Source: an uncultured Halorubrum sp. (lineage in GTDB: Archaea > Halobacteriota > Halobacteria > Halobacteriales > Haloferacaceae). Taken from it: a stretch of 57,776 bases of DNA. Under the pieces are notes generated by a model. That model worked only from the letters and a program-made list of their open reading frames with translations. It ran no database searches and was not told the origin of the DNA. This document shows, in pieces, positions 1 to 9,119 of the stretch (position 1 is its first letter; each line of letters opens with the position of its first letter). Location: the NCBI RefSeq assembly GCF_937146585.1, contig NZ_CAKZRO010000140.1:1-57776 (forward strand), given 5' to 3'. A program made the translations under genes and the position numbers.

Positions 1-175
1 CGACCATCGCGACGTCGACCGCGTTCTTCGACATCCGGGCGATGCCGGTGACGATCCGCGGCCACGCGAGGTCGGTGGTCCTGATCACACGGTGCCGGTC
101 GATCAGCCCGGCGCGCGCGAGGGCGAAGCCGATGTACAAGATCAGCGCACGGAAGGGGTTCGGCAGGCGAGACAC
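1..175 (-). CDS. MATE family efflux transporter, N-terminal fragment
   Basis: The minus strand reads from a GTG at 175 into the window edge with no stop, giving about 58 residues that begin VSRLPNPFRALILYIG and include the segment TDLAWPRIVTGIARMSKN. This resembles the N-terminus of haloarchaeal MATE (multidrug and toxin extrusion) transporters, which start with a short helix and then the first membrane segment. A GGAG ribosome-binding motif lies about 11 bases upstream of the GTG. It follows the EamA gene on the same strand after an 87-base gap. Family assignment rests on recalled similarity of a short fragment, so it is moderate; the gene continues outside the window. Confidence 0.55.
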   Translation of the reverse strand, partial: MSRLPNPFRALILYIGFALARAGLIDRHRVIRTTDLAWPRIVTGIARMSKNAVDVAMV

Positions 176-262
176 GGCAGATGCGCTCCTTTTCTGCTGG
201 CGGCTAAAGGCGTTTCGTCACGCGGCAGTCGGTTCCGGATCGGCGGGGCGCGGCCGGGCGGA

Positions 263-703
263 TCAGGCCCCGGAGACCAGGTAGACGGCCGCGGCGGCGA
301 AGAGGATGCCGACCCCCTTGCGGGCGGTGAACGACTCGCCGAGGAACAGGAAGCCGATCACCGAGGAGAAGACGAGGAACATCGCGAAGATGGGCGTCAC
401 GACGCTCACCGGGCCGAGCGACAGCGAGCGGTACAGCGCGAGGATCCCGATCCCGAGGAACACCCCCGCGGCGAGCACGTACGCGAGCTTCGGCGACCCG
501 AGGTGCGCGGTGAACCCCTGTCCGGTGTACGCGATCACGCCGATCGCCATGGCGACGAGCAGCGTGTTCGAGACGACGACGGCGACGTCGCTCGGGATCG
601 CGTTCGGTCCGGTCGTGGCGACGCGCATCAGCGGAGAGACGAGCGCGTACGCGCCCATGGCGAGCAGCGCGAACGGGAGATACGTCGTGGCCGAGGCGTC
701 CAT
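263..703 (-). CDS. EamA-family small transporter (single EamA domain)
   Basis: The product is 146 residues with five predicted membrane helices, roughly at 8-28, 42-60, 74-92, 98-120 and 129-145. The stretch LYRSLSLGPVSVVTPIF followed by LGESFTARKGVGI is the characteristic end of one EamA (DMT superfamily) domain. Most relatives have two such domains in about 300 residues, so this half-size form would need to pair with itself or a partner. Substrate is not predictable. It runs between the histidine kinase and the MATE gene, all on the minus strand. Confidence 0.75.
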   Translation of the reverse strand: MDASATTYLPFALLAMGAYALVSPLMRVATTGPNAIPSDVAVVVSNTLLVAMAIGVIAYTGQGFTAHLGSPKLAYVLAAGVFLGIGILALYRSLSLGPVSVVTPIFAMFLVFSSVIGFLFLGESFTARKGVGILFAAAAVYLVSGA

Positions 704-791
704 ACTTCGGCGTCGACGGCCGACGGCAAGTGCCTGTCGACCCGGAGTCCCCGCCCCTCCGTCGGTTGGCGGCGGTCCGGTCGAGGACCGT

Positions 792-2492
792 TCAGCGGTC
801 GGTGCCGGGCACTCCCGACCGCTCGACCGGCACGGAGACCGTAACGAGCGTCCCGCGAGGCTCGCGCTCCTCGAAGCTGATCCGCCCGCCGAGGTGGTCG
901 ACGCCCCACTTGACGATCCAGAGGCCGATCCCGCTGCCGTGGCGCAGCGGCGTCTCCGCGCCGCGGTCCAGCACGTCGTACTCGGCCGGGTCGATCCCGG
1001 GACCGTCGTCCGCCACGGTGACGTCGACCCAGGCGTCCGCGACGGTCGCGTCGATCTCTACCCACGGCGACGCCCGGTCGTTGTGGCGGATCGCGTTCGA
1101 GCAGAGGTTCTCCAGCACGACGCGCAACACGACGGAGACCGTGACCTCCGGCACCCGGCCGACCTCGACCCGGGCCCCGGAGTCGATCTCGCGGGCGTCG
1201 GCGACGGCCTCGTCGACGACGTCCGGCAGCGGCGACGACGCGTACTCCTGCGTCGGATCGAACAGCTCCCCGGCGGTCCGGGTGCGCTCGCTGAGCTCGA
1301 GTATCCGCCCCGCGCTCTCTTCGATCACCGACACGGCGCGCTCGTCGCTCGACTCCGCGCACAGCTGTTCGGCGTACCCCTGGATGAGGTTCGTCTCCGT
1401 CCGGACGTCGTGACGGAACACGCGGTTGAGCACGCTGAGCCGCTGCTGTTGGCCGAGGTACGCGCCGACGTCGTGGAAGGTGATGACGCTGGCGCTGGTG
1501 CGGTCGTGGTCGTCGACCACGTCCCGCACCGTCGCCTCGTACGGCCGTCGCCCGTCGCGGCCGACGATCGGGATCGCCCGGGGCTTGTCGTCGCCGTCGG
1601 CGAGGTCCCTGACCGCGTCGTACCGCGGGACGGTCGACGACGCGGGTTTCCCGATGGCCTCGCGGCGGTCGATGCCGAACGCCTCGGCCGCGCTCTCGTT
1701 CAGGTCGACGAGGAGCCCCTCCGTCCCGACGACGAAGACCGGGTCGTGGAGCTGCTCGAAGACGAGCTGGCGGGCGCGCCGCCGCGGCGCCGGCGCGAGC
1801 GTGAGCAGGCGGAACCGCGAGAGCGCGAGGAGGTACGCCACCCCGGAGACCACGAACACCAGCGGCGTGGGGTCGAGCCCGGCGATCGGGATCGCGCCGG
1901 TAATGTAGGCGACGCTGCCGGCCCACGGGGCCGCGGTCCCGACGAGCAGAGCCGCGCTCTGCCCCCGGAACGGCCGCGCGTCGTCGCGGATCAGCTGGAG
2001 CAACGGGACCGACCCGACCGCGCCGAGGAGGTAGGTGTAGCCGGCGATGATGTAGTACAGCGGGCCGGGGACGACTTCGAGGAACGTCCCGACGGCGGTC
2101 TCCCGCACGACCCGTTCGGTCGCGAGGAGGTTCCCCGGGTCGCCGGCGGCGGCGACCGCGACGGTGGCCGCGGGGACGATGGAGACCGCGGCGACGGTGA
2201 AGGGGGTCACGTAGCGGTCGTAGCCGGTGTACGCCAGCGCGAAGAAGAGCCAGCCGACCGGGACGGCGACGACCCCGACCCACTGGACGTCGTACCACAG
2301 CGCCTTCGCCGGCAGCGTCGCCGCCTCGAGTTCGAAGACGAGGAACGTCGCCCACCACACTTGCCCGACCAGCAGCACGGCGAGCCACGTCGCGCCCGGT
2401 TCCGGACGCTCGCGCCACGCGAGTATCGCCGCCGCCAACCCGACGCTCACCGCGACGAGGAGGGCGACGGACAGCGGACTCAGCGCGGCCAT
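792..2492 (-). CDS. Membrane-bound sensor histidine kinase (7TM-PAS-HisKA-HATPase)
   Basis: A 566-residue kinase. Residues 1-230 form about seven hydrophobic helices of the 7TM sensor type that starts many haloarchaeal kinases. Residues 240-350 are a PAS domain (LHDPVFVVGTEGLLVDLNES). The phosphoacceptor is His361 in VFRHDVRTETN. The ATPase domain shows the N box (NLCSNAIRHND), the G1 box DDGPGI and the G2 box GSGIGLWIVKWG. It would sense a membrane signal and phosphorylate an unlinked response regulator, since none is adjacent. The ATG at 2492 is supported by a TATA-like box at 2514-2523. Confidence 0.9.
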   Translation of the reverse strand: MAALSPLSVALLVAVSVGLAAAILAWRERPEPGATWLAVLLVGQVWWATFLVFELEAATLPAKALWYDVQWVGVVAVPVGWLFFALAYTGYDRYVTPFTVAAVSIVPAATVAVAAAGDPGNLLATERVVRETAVGTFLEVVPGPLYYIIAGYTYLLGAVGSVPLLQLIRDDARPFRGQSAALLVGTAAPWAGSVAYITGAIPIAGLDPTPLVFVVSGVAYLLALSRFRLLTLAPAPRRRARQLVFEQLHDPVFVVGTEGLLVDLNESAAEAFGIDRREAIGKPASSTVPRYDAVRDLADGDDKPRAIPIVGRDGRRPYEATVRDVVDDHDRTSASVITFHDVGAYLGQQQRLSVLNRVFRHDVRTETNLIQGYAEQLCAESSDERAVSVIEESAGRILELSERTRTAGELFDPTQEYASSPLPDVVDEAVADAREIDSGARVEVGRVPEVTVSVVLRVVLENLCSNAIRHNDRASPWVEIDATVADAWVDVTVADDGPGIDPAEYDVLDRGAETPLRHGSGIGLWIVKWGVDHLGGRISFEEREPRGTLVTVSVPVERSGVPGTDR

Positions 2493-2513
2493 TGTGATTT
2501 TTTACGCGCATTT

Positions 2514-2523
2514 GATTTATAAC
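2514..2523 (-). promoter_or_regulatory. TATA-like promoter element of the 7TM kinase gene
   Basis: Minus-strand GTTATAAATC lies about 26 bases before the ATG at 2492, fitting archaeal box A spacing for a leaderless transcript. It stands out in a GC-rich setting. Confidence 0.6.
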
Positions 2524-2547
2524 TCATCTGGTCGAATTATCTCATCT

Positions 2548-2553
2548 AAAAAA
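2548..2553 (-). terminator. Oligo-T terminator after the UbiA-like gene
   Basis: On the minus strand a run of six T follows the stop of the prenyltransferase gene after a GC-rich segment with the self-complementary GCCGCTCAGCGG. Archaeal termination is driven by oligo-T runs, and this one separates the gene from the next promoter at 2514-2523. Confidence 0.45.
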
Positions 2554-2592
2554 CCGACCGCTGAGCGGCGCTGATCCGGATTCGCCGCCGTC

Positions 2593-3618
2593 TCAGGGAC
2601 CCAGCGCGAGGAGCACCGCGCCGGCGACGAGGTAGCTACAGTCGGGCGCGACGCCGAGCGTCGAGCCGTCGAGTCGGTCCGCGAGCGCGGTGACGGCCAC
2701 GGAGACGCCGAGACCGGCGGCGAGCGCGGCGACGACGCTCCCCGACGCGGCGTCGGTCGCGACGAGGGCGACGAGGAGTCCCGCGGCGACCCCGTCGACT
2801 GCGAACAGGATCCGACGCGTCTCGGCGACCCCGTACACGACCGGAAGCGTCGACACGCCCTGCGCGGCGTCGGCCGCGACGTCTCTGACGTTCGGCACCT
2901 CGACGTCGACGAACGAGCGGGCCGCGACGTACGCGAACAGCAGCGCGACGGTCGGCGCGTGCGCCGGTTCGACGGGGACGCGGGCGAACGCCAGCGGCGC
3001 GGCGACCACCGCGACCGCCCACGCGAGCGCGACCGCCGCGGAGTTGAGGAGGAACACGTCCTTCAGCCGCGGGACCGAGACCCCTCCGAGCCGCGGGACG
3101 CGGTCGCCGAGCGGCGCGACGAGGCCGCCGACGGTCGGCAGCCAGTCGGTCGCGTAGCCGACCCACACCGCGCCCGGGACGAGGACGAGCGCGAGCGCCG
3201 CGGGACCCGCGCCGACCGCGAGCGCGACCGCGAGGCCGTAGCTCAGGGCGGCGGCGACCATGAGCTGATCGCCGTAGCGTAACGCGAACTGCGCCCGAGC
3301 CGGGGTCGACCCGACGTCGCCCTCGGCGTCCGCGACGTGGTCCGCGGCGTACACCGAGAACGCGACGAGTCCGACCGCGACCGGCGCGGTCGACAGCGGG
3401 ACGCCGAGCGCGGCCGTCGCGATGGCGACCTCGACGGCCGCGACGACCGCGGTGAACGGGGCCGCCGTCGCGAACGCGCCGACCCGTCTGCGGGTCCCCG
3501 CGGCGGCGGTGGTTGCGTGTGAACGAGACTGCTCTGCCGTGCCGTCCGACGTCGACGGCCTGATCGGTCCGTTTGCCATAGTGTCGTCCGCCGCCGGCCG
3601 GCGACGGACGTCCGTCAT
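2593..3618 (-). CDS. UbiA-family prenyltransferase
   Basis: A 341-residue multi-spanning membrane protein with about eight hydrophobic helices. Two aspartate-rich motifs match the UbiA superfamily: YAADHVADAEGD near residue 92 and VPNVRDVAADAAQG near residue 244, which would bind Mg-prenyl diphosphate. Such enzymes prenylate lipids, quinones or carotenoids in haloarchaea, and the acceptor cannot be told here. The first 40 residues are hydrophilic and low complexity, so a start at Met14 is possible. A TATA-like element at 3655-3663 favours the ATG at 3618. Confidence 0.8.
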   Translation of the reverse strand: MTDVRRRPAADDTMANGPIRPSTSDGTAEQSRSHATTAAAGTRRRVGAFATAAPFTAVVAAVEVAIATAALGVPLSTAPVAVGLVAFSVYAADHVADAEGDVGSTPARAQFALRYGDQLMVAAALSYGLAVALAVGAGPAALALVLVPGAVWVGYATDWLPTVGGLVAPLGDRVPRLGGVSVPRLKDVFLLNSAAVALAWAVAVVAAPLAFARVPVEPAHAPTVALLFAYVAARSFVDVEVPNVRDVAADAAQGVSTLPVVYGVAETRRILFAVDGVAAGLLVALVATDAASGSVVAALAAGLGVSVAVTALADRLDGSTLGVAPDCSYLVAGAVLLALGP

Positions 3619-3654
3619 GGGGGATCGATCCGTATCTATCCACGCCGTACGGTG

Positions 3655-3663
3655 TTAATAAAA
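3655..3663 (-). promoter_or_regulatory. TATA-like promoter element of the UbiA-like gene
   Basis: Minus-strand TTTTATTAA lies about 40 bases ahead of the ATG at 3618, giving a predicted leader of around 14 bases. Confidence 0.55.
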
Positions 3664-3758
3664 CGCGAGCGATCGTGGTATCATTCCGCACGGTCCGCCG
3701 GCGAGAGACGGCTTCGGGGTTCAGTACGCTTTTGACCCGAGCGGCCGATCCCTCGCGT

Positions 3759-4529
3759 ATGGACGGAACTTTCGATCACGTGATGATCCGCGTCGAGGAC
3801 CTCGAAGAGAGCCTCGACTGGTACCAGACGCACCTGAACTACGAGGAGAAGGGCCGCTGGGAGGCCGACACGTTCACCAACGTGTTCCTCGGCCCCGAGG
3901 ACGTTCACGAGGACGGCGCGCTCCTCGAGCTCACGTACAACCACGACGGCCGGAGCTACGAGCTCGGCGACGCGTGGGGCCACATCGCGGTCCGCGTCCC
4001 CGAGGACGCGCTCCAGGAGTCGTACGACCAGCTGATGGCTGAGGGCGTCGACGACTACCGCGACCCCGAGTCGTGCGGGAACCGCTACGCGTTCGTGAAG
4101 GACCCCGACGGCCACGAGATCGAGATCGTCAAGCGCGACCAGGGCGCGAAGTGGAGCATCGACCACACGATGATCCGCGTCGAGGACGCCGACGAGGCGC
4201 TCGGCTACTGGACCCGGAAGTTCGAGTACACGGAGCAGCCGAGCGGCCGCTGGGAAGCCGACACCTTCTCGAACTACTTCGTGGCCCCCGAGGACGCGCC
4301 GGAGGAGGCGATGAAGCTCGAGCTCACCTACAACTACGACGGCCGCGAGTACACGATGGGCGACGGCTGGGGCCACGTCGCGGTGCGCGTCGACGACCTC
4401 GACGACGCCTGGGACGACCTGCTGACCCGCGAGGCGCCCGACTACCGCGACCCCGAGTCCTGCGACCACAACTACGCGTTCACGAAGGATCAAGACGGTC
4501 ACGAAGTCGAACTGGTCACGCGGAACTGA
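3759..4529 (+). CDS. Tandem-domain VOC/glyoxalase I-like metalloenzyme
   Basis: The 256-residue protein contains two consecutive VOC domains, about residues 1-126 and 134-256, that clearly descend from one duplication (both contain RWEADTF, RDPESC and LELTYN). Each keeps a full set of likely metal ligands: His in FDHVM/IDHTM, Glu in ELTYN, His in WGHIAV/WGHVAV and Glu in EIEIV/EVELV. Glyoxalase I converts the methylglyoxal hemithioacetal to an S-lactoyl thiol, and haloarchaea use a non-glutathione thiol such as gamma-glutamylcysteine. The ATG at 3759 is preferred over an upstream in-frame start at 3675, because homology begins at MDGTFDHVMIRV and a T-rich box lies near 3728-3734. Confidence 0.85.
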   Translation: MDGTFDHVMIRVEDLEESLDWYQTHLNYEEKGRWEADTFTNVFLGPEDVHEDGALLELTYNHDGRSYELGDAWGHIAVRVPEDALQESYDQLMAEGVDDYRDPESCGNRYAFVKDPDGHEIEIVKRDQGAKWSIDHTMIRVEDADEALGYWTRKFEYTEQPSGRWEADTFSNYFVAPEDAPEEAMKLELTYNYDGREYTMGDGWGHVAVRVDDLDDAWDDLLTREAPDYRDPESCDHNYAFTKDQDGHEVELVTRN

Positions 4530-4587
4530 TCGACCGGTCCGGACGAGATACCGACTGCGGCCGCCTTCTCGCTCGCGCTCGACCCGA

Positions 4588-7299
4588 TCAGTCCGTCGAC
4601 TCGACGCCCGTGACCTCGAAGCGAGCGCCGCCGGCGTCGCTCTCGACCGCGCGCACCGACCACCCGTGGGCGTCGGCCACCTGCTCGACGATCCGCAGCC
4701 CGAACCCGGTGCCCGACTGCGTGGTCGAGTAGCCGGCGTCGAACGCGTCCTCGCGGCGGTCCGGGTCGATCCCCGACCCGTCGTCGGCCACGTAGAAGCC
4801 GTCCGGCAGGCTCCCGACCGTGACCGTCACGTCGTCGCCGGCGTGTTCGACGGCGTTCCGGATCAGGTTCTCCAACAGCTGCCTGAGCCGCCCCTCGTCC
4901 GCGACGATCATCCCCTCGGCCTCGGCGCGGAGCGTCGCGTCCCGGGTGTCGACGGTCCGCCAACAGGAGCCGACGACCTGCCCCAGGTCGACCGGCTCGG
5001 CGTCGGTCACGGGGTCGCCCTCGCGGGCGAGCGTGAGCAGGTCGTCTATCAGTGCCGCCATCCGGTCGTGGGCCCGCTCGACCGCGGGCAGGTGATCGCT
5101 GTCGCACTCCTCGAGAGCGAGCTCGGTCCGCCCCCGGGCGACCTCGAGGGGGTTCCGGAGGTCGTGTGACACCACGCCGGCGAACTCCTCTAGCCGGTCG
5201 TTCTGCCGCTCCAACTCGGCGGTCCGCTCGGCGAGCCGGCGCGTGCGCGCCTCGGTCTGGAACGCCGTCTCGGCCGCGGTCGCGAGGATGCCGGCGAGGT
5301 ACTCGTCGCCGCCGCCGAACACCCCCGGCTCCGTCTCGCCGATCGAGATCGTCCCGTACTCGCCGATGGGGACGACGAGCAGGCTCCGCAGCGCCGTGTC
5401 GGCGTCGAACGCGTCCGTCGTCCGGATGTCGTCGAACTTCCGCGGCTCGCCCGACTCGAACGCCGCCCAGTTGAGGCTCCCGCCGTCCGGCGTGAACGTC
5501 GGGCGCTCCGGCAGTATCTCGGCCGCGGAGTCGGAGACCGCGACCGGCACCAGCCCGCCGGCCTCCTCGTCGTGGAGCCGGACGGTGACGATCGAGAACT
5601 CCAAGACGTCGGTCGCGGCCTCGACCGCCCGCTCGGCGATCTCCTCCCGCGACTCCGCGCGGACGAGAGTCCGCGTCGCGCCGTGGAGCCGCTCGACGCG
5701 ACTCTCCCGCTCGATCCGGTCGAGCGCCGCCTCGAGGTGCCCGGAGAGGATCTCCGCCACGAGGACGTCGGTGTCGGTGAACTCGTGCGGGTTCGGGGAG
5801 GAGACGACGAACAGCCCGTGGTCGCCGATCGGGCGCAACACCAGGCTCTCCGCGGGCGAGGACTCGTCGAGCCGGCCGGACGACGAGAGCTCGTCGATGA
5901 CGACCGACTCCTCGGTCCGGAAGGCGTCCCACGCCAGCGCCGCGCGGGAGCCGGGCGGCGCGTCGCGGTCGTACGACGGCTGCTCCTCGAACATCGTCGG
6001 CACGGAGTCGCCGAGCGCGGCCGGCCGGAGGCTCTCGCCGTCCGCCGACAGCAGGTGGATCCCGCTCAGTCCGGCGTCGACGAGGTCGTCGACCGCCTTC
6101 ACCGCGAGGTCGGCCGCCTCCTCGGTGGTGCGGGTGTAGTTGAGCTCCCGGGTCCAGTTCCGGAGGTGCGAGAGCGTCCGCTCGCGCTCCTTCCGCTCGG
6201 AGACGTCGCGCGTGGTGACGACGTACCCCTCGACGCCGTCCGTCTCCAGCTCGTCGCTGCCAACGGACTCGAGCCACCGGTAATCGCCGTCGGCCGTCCG
6301 GAACCGGTACTCGACGGACGGCGGCCCGTCGGCCTCGTCGACGTCGCTGAACGCCGCCTCGACCGCCGCTCGGTCCTCCGGGTGGACGTAGTCCAGCGCC
6401 CGGTCGCCGAGCAGGTCCGACGGGGTGTAGCCGGTCACGCGCTCGCAGGAGGGGCTCAGATACCGGAGCCGCCAGTCCCGAGACAGCACCGCGACCACGT
6501 CGCTGGCGTGTTCGATGAACGCCCGGTGGCGGTCGCGCTCGCTGTCGTCGCGGACCACGCCGACGAACTGACGCTCCCCGTCGGCGACGAACTCGCCGTA
6601 CGACACCGAGACGGGGACCTCGTGGCCCTCGCGGTGGAGCGCGTTGAACCGAACGTCGGACCAGTCGATGCCGCGTTCGCCGGTGGCGAGGTAGCGCTCG
6701 ACCGCCTCGTCGTGCTCCGTCCGCCGCCGCTCGGGGATCAGCCTCGTCAGTGGCTCGCCTTCGAGCTCGGCGGGATCGTACCCGAACACCGACTCGACCG
6801 CCGGGTTCGCGAACCGGATCTCGCCGTCGGTGTCGACCGACAGGATCGCGTCGGAGGCGCCGTTCGCGACCGCGCGGAACTGCTCGACCGCCTGCTCGGC
6901 CTCCAGCTCGGCCCGCCGCTTCTCGACGGCCTCGACGATCCGGTTCGCCAGCCGCTCGTACCGCTCCGTGCCGCCGCGCTTCTGGAGGTAGTCGGTGACG
7001 CCGGCGGAGATCGCCTCGCTCGCGACCTCCTCGCTCCCCCGGCCGGTGAAGAGGATGAAGGGGAGGTCGGGGTGTCGCTCGCGGACCTCGTCGAGGAACT
7101 CGAGCCCGTCGCGTTCGGGCATCTCGTAGTCGGAGACGACGCACTCGACGTCGCGCTCGGCGAGGACGTCGAGGCCGCCCGCGGGCTCGGCCGCCGTCTC
7201 GACCGCGATCCGGTCGGCCTCGCGCTCCAGGTACGAGGCGGTGACCGCGCGGAGGTCCGGATCGTCGTCGACGAGCAGGACCGGGATGCGGTCGGACAT
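4588..7299 (-). CDS. Hybrid sensor: receiver-PAS-PAS-GAF-GAF-histidine kinase
   Basis: A soluble 903-residue protein. Residues 5-120 are a response-regulator receiver with DDDPDLR and phosphoacceptor Asp57 in VVSDYEMPE. PAS domains follow at about 140-255 and 257-372, ending with the classic TTRDVSERKERE. Two GAF-like domains lie at about 373-530 and 531-690. The kinase core has His712 in VVSHDLRNPLEV, then LIRNAVEH, DDGSGI and GTGFGLRIVEQ. No membrane segment or DNA-binding output is present, so it is likely a cytoplasmic phosphorelay node. The same receiver-first architecture recurs at 19030-21618. It is transcribed alone. Confidence 0.9.
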   Translation of the reverse strand: MSDRIPVLLVDDDPDLRAVTASYLEREADRIAVETAAEPAGGLDVLAERDVECVVSDYEMPERDGLEFLDEVRERHPDLPFILFTGRGSEEVASEAISAGVTDYLQKRGGTERYERLANRIVEAVEKRRAELEAEQAVEQFRAVANGASDAILSVDTDGEIRFANPAVESVFGYDPAELEGEPLTRLIPERRRTEHDEAVERYLATGERGIDWSDVRFNALHREGHEVPVSVSYGEFVADGERQFVGVVRDDSERDRHRAFIEHASDVVAVLSRDWRLRYLSPSCERVTGYTPSDLLGDRALDYVHPEDRAAVEAAFSDVDEADGPPSVEYRFRTADGDYRWLESVGSDELETDGVEGYVVTTRDVSERKERERTLSHLRNWTRELNYTRTTEEAADLAVKAVDDLVDAGLSGIHLLSADGESLRPAALGDSVPTMFEEQPSYDRDAPPGSRAALAWDAFRTEESVVIDELSSSGRLDESSPAESLVLRPIGDHGLFVVSSPNPHEFTDTDVLVAEILSGHLEAALDRIERESRVERLHGATRTLVRAESREEIAERAVEAATDVLEFSIVTVRLHDEEAGGLVPVAVSDSAAEILPERPTFTPDGGSLNWAAFESGEPRKFDDIRTTDAFDADTALRSLLVVPIGEYGTISIGETEPGVFGGGDEYLAGILATAAETAFQTEARTRRLAERTAELERQNDRLEEFAGVVSHDLRNPLEVARGRTELALEECDSDHLPAVERAHDRMAALIDDLLTLAREGDPVTDAEPVDLGQVVGSCWRTVDTRDATLRAEAEGMIVADEGRLRQLLENLIRNAVEHAGDDVTVTVGSLPDGFYVADDGSGIDPDRREDAFDAGYSTTQSGTGFGLRIVEQVADAHGWSVRAVESDAGGARFEVTGVESTD

Positions 7300-7404
7300 A
7301 CGTGCCGAATACCAACGAACTGACTATAATGGTTGCGGCGTTCGTCGGCCGTTCCGACGCGCCGATTGCCGTCACCGGACGCCGGACCCGCTCGTCCGGG
7401 CCCG

Positions 7405-7830
7405 TCAGTCGCCGCCCGCGGGTCGGAAGACGACGAGCCGCTCGCCGTCGGTGGCGCGCTCGCCGACGTCGGCCGCGACCGCGTCTCCGGTGTCGACGGC
7501 CGGCGGTCCGTCCGTCTCGTCGCCGCCGCGGAGGACCCCCGTCAGCCGCGTGGGGCCGAAGTCGACCACCGCGGACACGTACGGCGCGTCGTCGGCGAAC
7601 CGCGGCGACGGGACGTGGACCACGCTGTACGTCTCGACGGTCCCCGTCTCGTCGAGCGCTTCCCGCGAGAGGTCTGACGACCCGCACTCGGGGCAGACGC
7701 GCCGCGGCGGGAGCGAGCCGTGGCCGCGCGGACAGACGAGCGCGAACCCCTCGCCGGCGGCCAGCGCGTCGAGCCACTCGGCGTGGGCGCGGTCCGGCGG
7801 CGGCGCGGCGTCCGCGCCGTCGTCGCTCAT
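7405..7830 (-). CDS. DUF35/OB-fold zinc-ribbon protein partnering a thiolase
   Basis: The 141-residue product has an N-terminal helix, a rubredoxin-like zinc ribbon (CPRGHGSLPPRRVCPECG, with Cys/His ligands near 33-51) and then an OB fold. This is the Zn-ribbon/DUF35 family, often encoded next to thiolase-like enzymes; in archaea it bridges acetoacetyl-CoA thiolase and HMG-CoA synthase or binds acyl-CoA. Its ATG overlaps the stop of the thiolase gene (ATGA), so they are translationally coupled. The first ligand set reads C-x2-G-H rather than C-x2-C, so its metal content is uncertain. Confidence 0.8.
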   Translation of the reverse strand: MSDDGADAAPPPDRAHAEWLDALAAGEGFALVCPRGHGSLPPRRVCPECGSSDLSREALDETGTVETYSVVHVPSPRFADDAPYVSAVVDFGPTRLTGVLRGGDETDGPPAVDTGDAVAADVGERATDGERLVVFRPAGGD

Positions 7831-8993
7831 TCCGCCACCTCCAGCACGTGGACGACGGCGCTGGCGACGGTGCCGCCCGCGTTGTGGGTGACGCCGACCT
7901 CGGCGTCAGAGACGTGGCCGCTGTTGGGGTGGTCGCCCCGGAGCAGGCGCGTCAGCTCCGCGATCTGAGACCCCCCGGTCGCGCCGACGGGGTGGCCCTT
8001 CGCCTTCAGGCCGCCGGAGAGGTTCACGGGGAGGTCGCCGTCGGCGGTCGTGACCCCCTCGCGGGCCGCGGCGATCCCCTCGCCGGGCTCGAACAGCCCC
8101 AGCGACTCGAGCGCCAGCACCTCGGCGATGGTGAAGCAGTCGTGGACCTCCGCGACGTCGACGTCGCCCGGCTCCACCCCCGCGTCGGCGTAGGCCGCGT
8201 CGGCGGCGGCGTCCGCGGCGGGCGTCCGCGCGAGGTGCTCGCGGTCGCCCAGCGCCATCCGGTCGGTCCCCTGCCCGGTCCCGGTCACCGCGACCGGGGC
8301 GTCGAGGTCGTGCTCGGCCGCGTACTCCTCGGAGACTAACACGAGCGCGCTCGCGCCGTCGGTTATCGGGCAGGCGTCGTAGAGGTGGAGCGGCTCCGCG
8401 ACCGGCGGCGCGTCGAGCGCCTCGTCGACGGACACCTCCTTCCGGTACTGGGCGTACTCGTTCGGGACGGCGTTGGCGTGGTTCTTCGACGCGACGTGCG
8501 CGAGGTCGGCCCGCGTCCCGCCGTACGCGTCGAAGTAGGCGGTCGCCATGAGCGCGTAGGCCCCCGGGAACGTGACCCCCGCCCGGGCCTCGAAGAGGTC
8601 GTCTGCGGCGATGGCGAGCCCCTCCGTCACCTCGTCGGTCGGGAGGTTCGTCATGCGCTCCATGCCGCCCGCGAGGACCACGTCGGCGTCGCCCGCCGCC
8701 ACCGTCCGCACCGCCTCGCGGACCGCGACCCCGGCCGACGCGCACGCCGACTCGTAGCGCGTCGCCGGACAGCGGACGCCGGCGGCCTCGGCCATCAGCG
8801 GCGCCTGGTGGCCCTGGTGCTCGGCGAGCGCGCCCATGAAGTTCCCGTAGTTCAGTTCCTCGACGTCGGCCCGGTCCACGGCGGCGTCCTCGAACGCCCG
8901 GAGCGCGGCCTCCGCGAACAGGTCGCGGCCGGTCCGCTCCGGGTGGCTGCCGAAGGGAGTGAGCCCGACCCCGGCGACGCGTACGTCTGTCAT
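7827..8993 (-). CDS. Thiolase-family acyl-CoA acetyltransferase
   Basis: The 388-residue protein matches the thiolase/SCP-x superfamily in length and motifs. The nucleophile region is YESACASAGVAVREA, with the active Cys near residue 85. EVHDCFTIAEVLALE near 280 and the glycine-rich NLSGGLKAKGHPVGATG near 330, which holds the catalytic His, follow. It would condense or cleave acyl-CoA, most plausibly in lipid or isoprenoid precursor metabolism together with the overlapping DUF35 gene. The exact substrate is unknown. The ATG at 8993 sits about 28 bases after a TATA-like box at 9018-9025. Confidence 0.85.
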   Translation of the reverse strand: MTDVRVAGVGLTPFGSHPERTGRDLFAEAALRAFEDAAVDRADVEELNYGNFMGALAEHQGHQAPLMAEAAGVRCPATRYESACASAGVAVREAVRTVAAGDADVVLAGGMERMTNLPTDEVTEGLAIAADDLFEARAGVTFPGAYALMATAYFDAYGGTRADLAHVASKNHANAVPNEYAQYRKEVSVDEALDAPPVAEPLHLYDACPITDGASALVLVSEEYAAEHDLDAPVAVTGTGQGTDRMALGDREHLARTPAADAAADAAYADAGVEPGDVDVAEVHDCFTIAEVLALESLGLFEPGEGIAAAREGVTTADGDLPVNLSGGLKAKGHPVGATGGSQIAELTRLLRGDHPNSGHVSDAEVGVTHNAGGTVASAVVHVLEVAE

Positions 8994-9017
8994 ACACGAA
9001 CGATGATCGGGGATACG

Positions 9018-9025
9018 GTTTATCT
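9018..9025 (-). promoter_or_regulatory. TATA-like promoter of the thiolase-DUF35 operon
   Basis: Minus-strand AGATAAAC lies 25-32 bases before the thiolase ATG, consistent with a leaderless two-gene transcript. Confidence 0.5.
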
Positions 9026-9119
9026 CTGCCGAAAGCCGGGGTCCCGGTCGGTCGACAGGCGCGCGGCGCGTAAGTGAGAAGGAACGAATCGCGGTACGGC
9101 GTCGACGGTCCGTGCGCGC

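Noticed and set aside
92-2522. Long open frames on the plus strand (up to 738 codons) opposite the kinase and EamA genes
   Set aside because: They are shadow frames of GC-rich coding: composition is Arg/Asp-rich and repetitive, no domain, and the minus-strand reading has recognisable kinase and transporter motifs.
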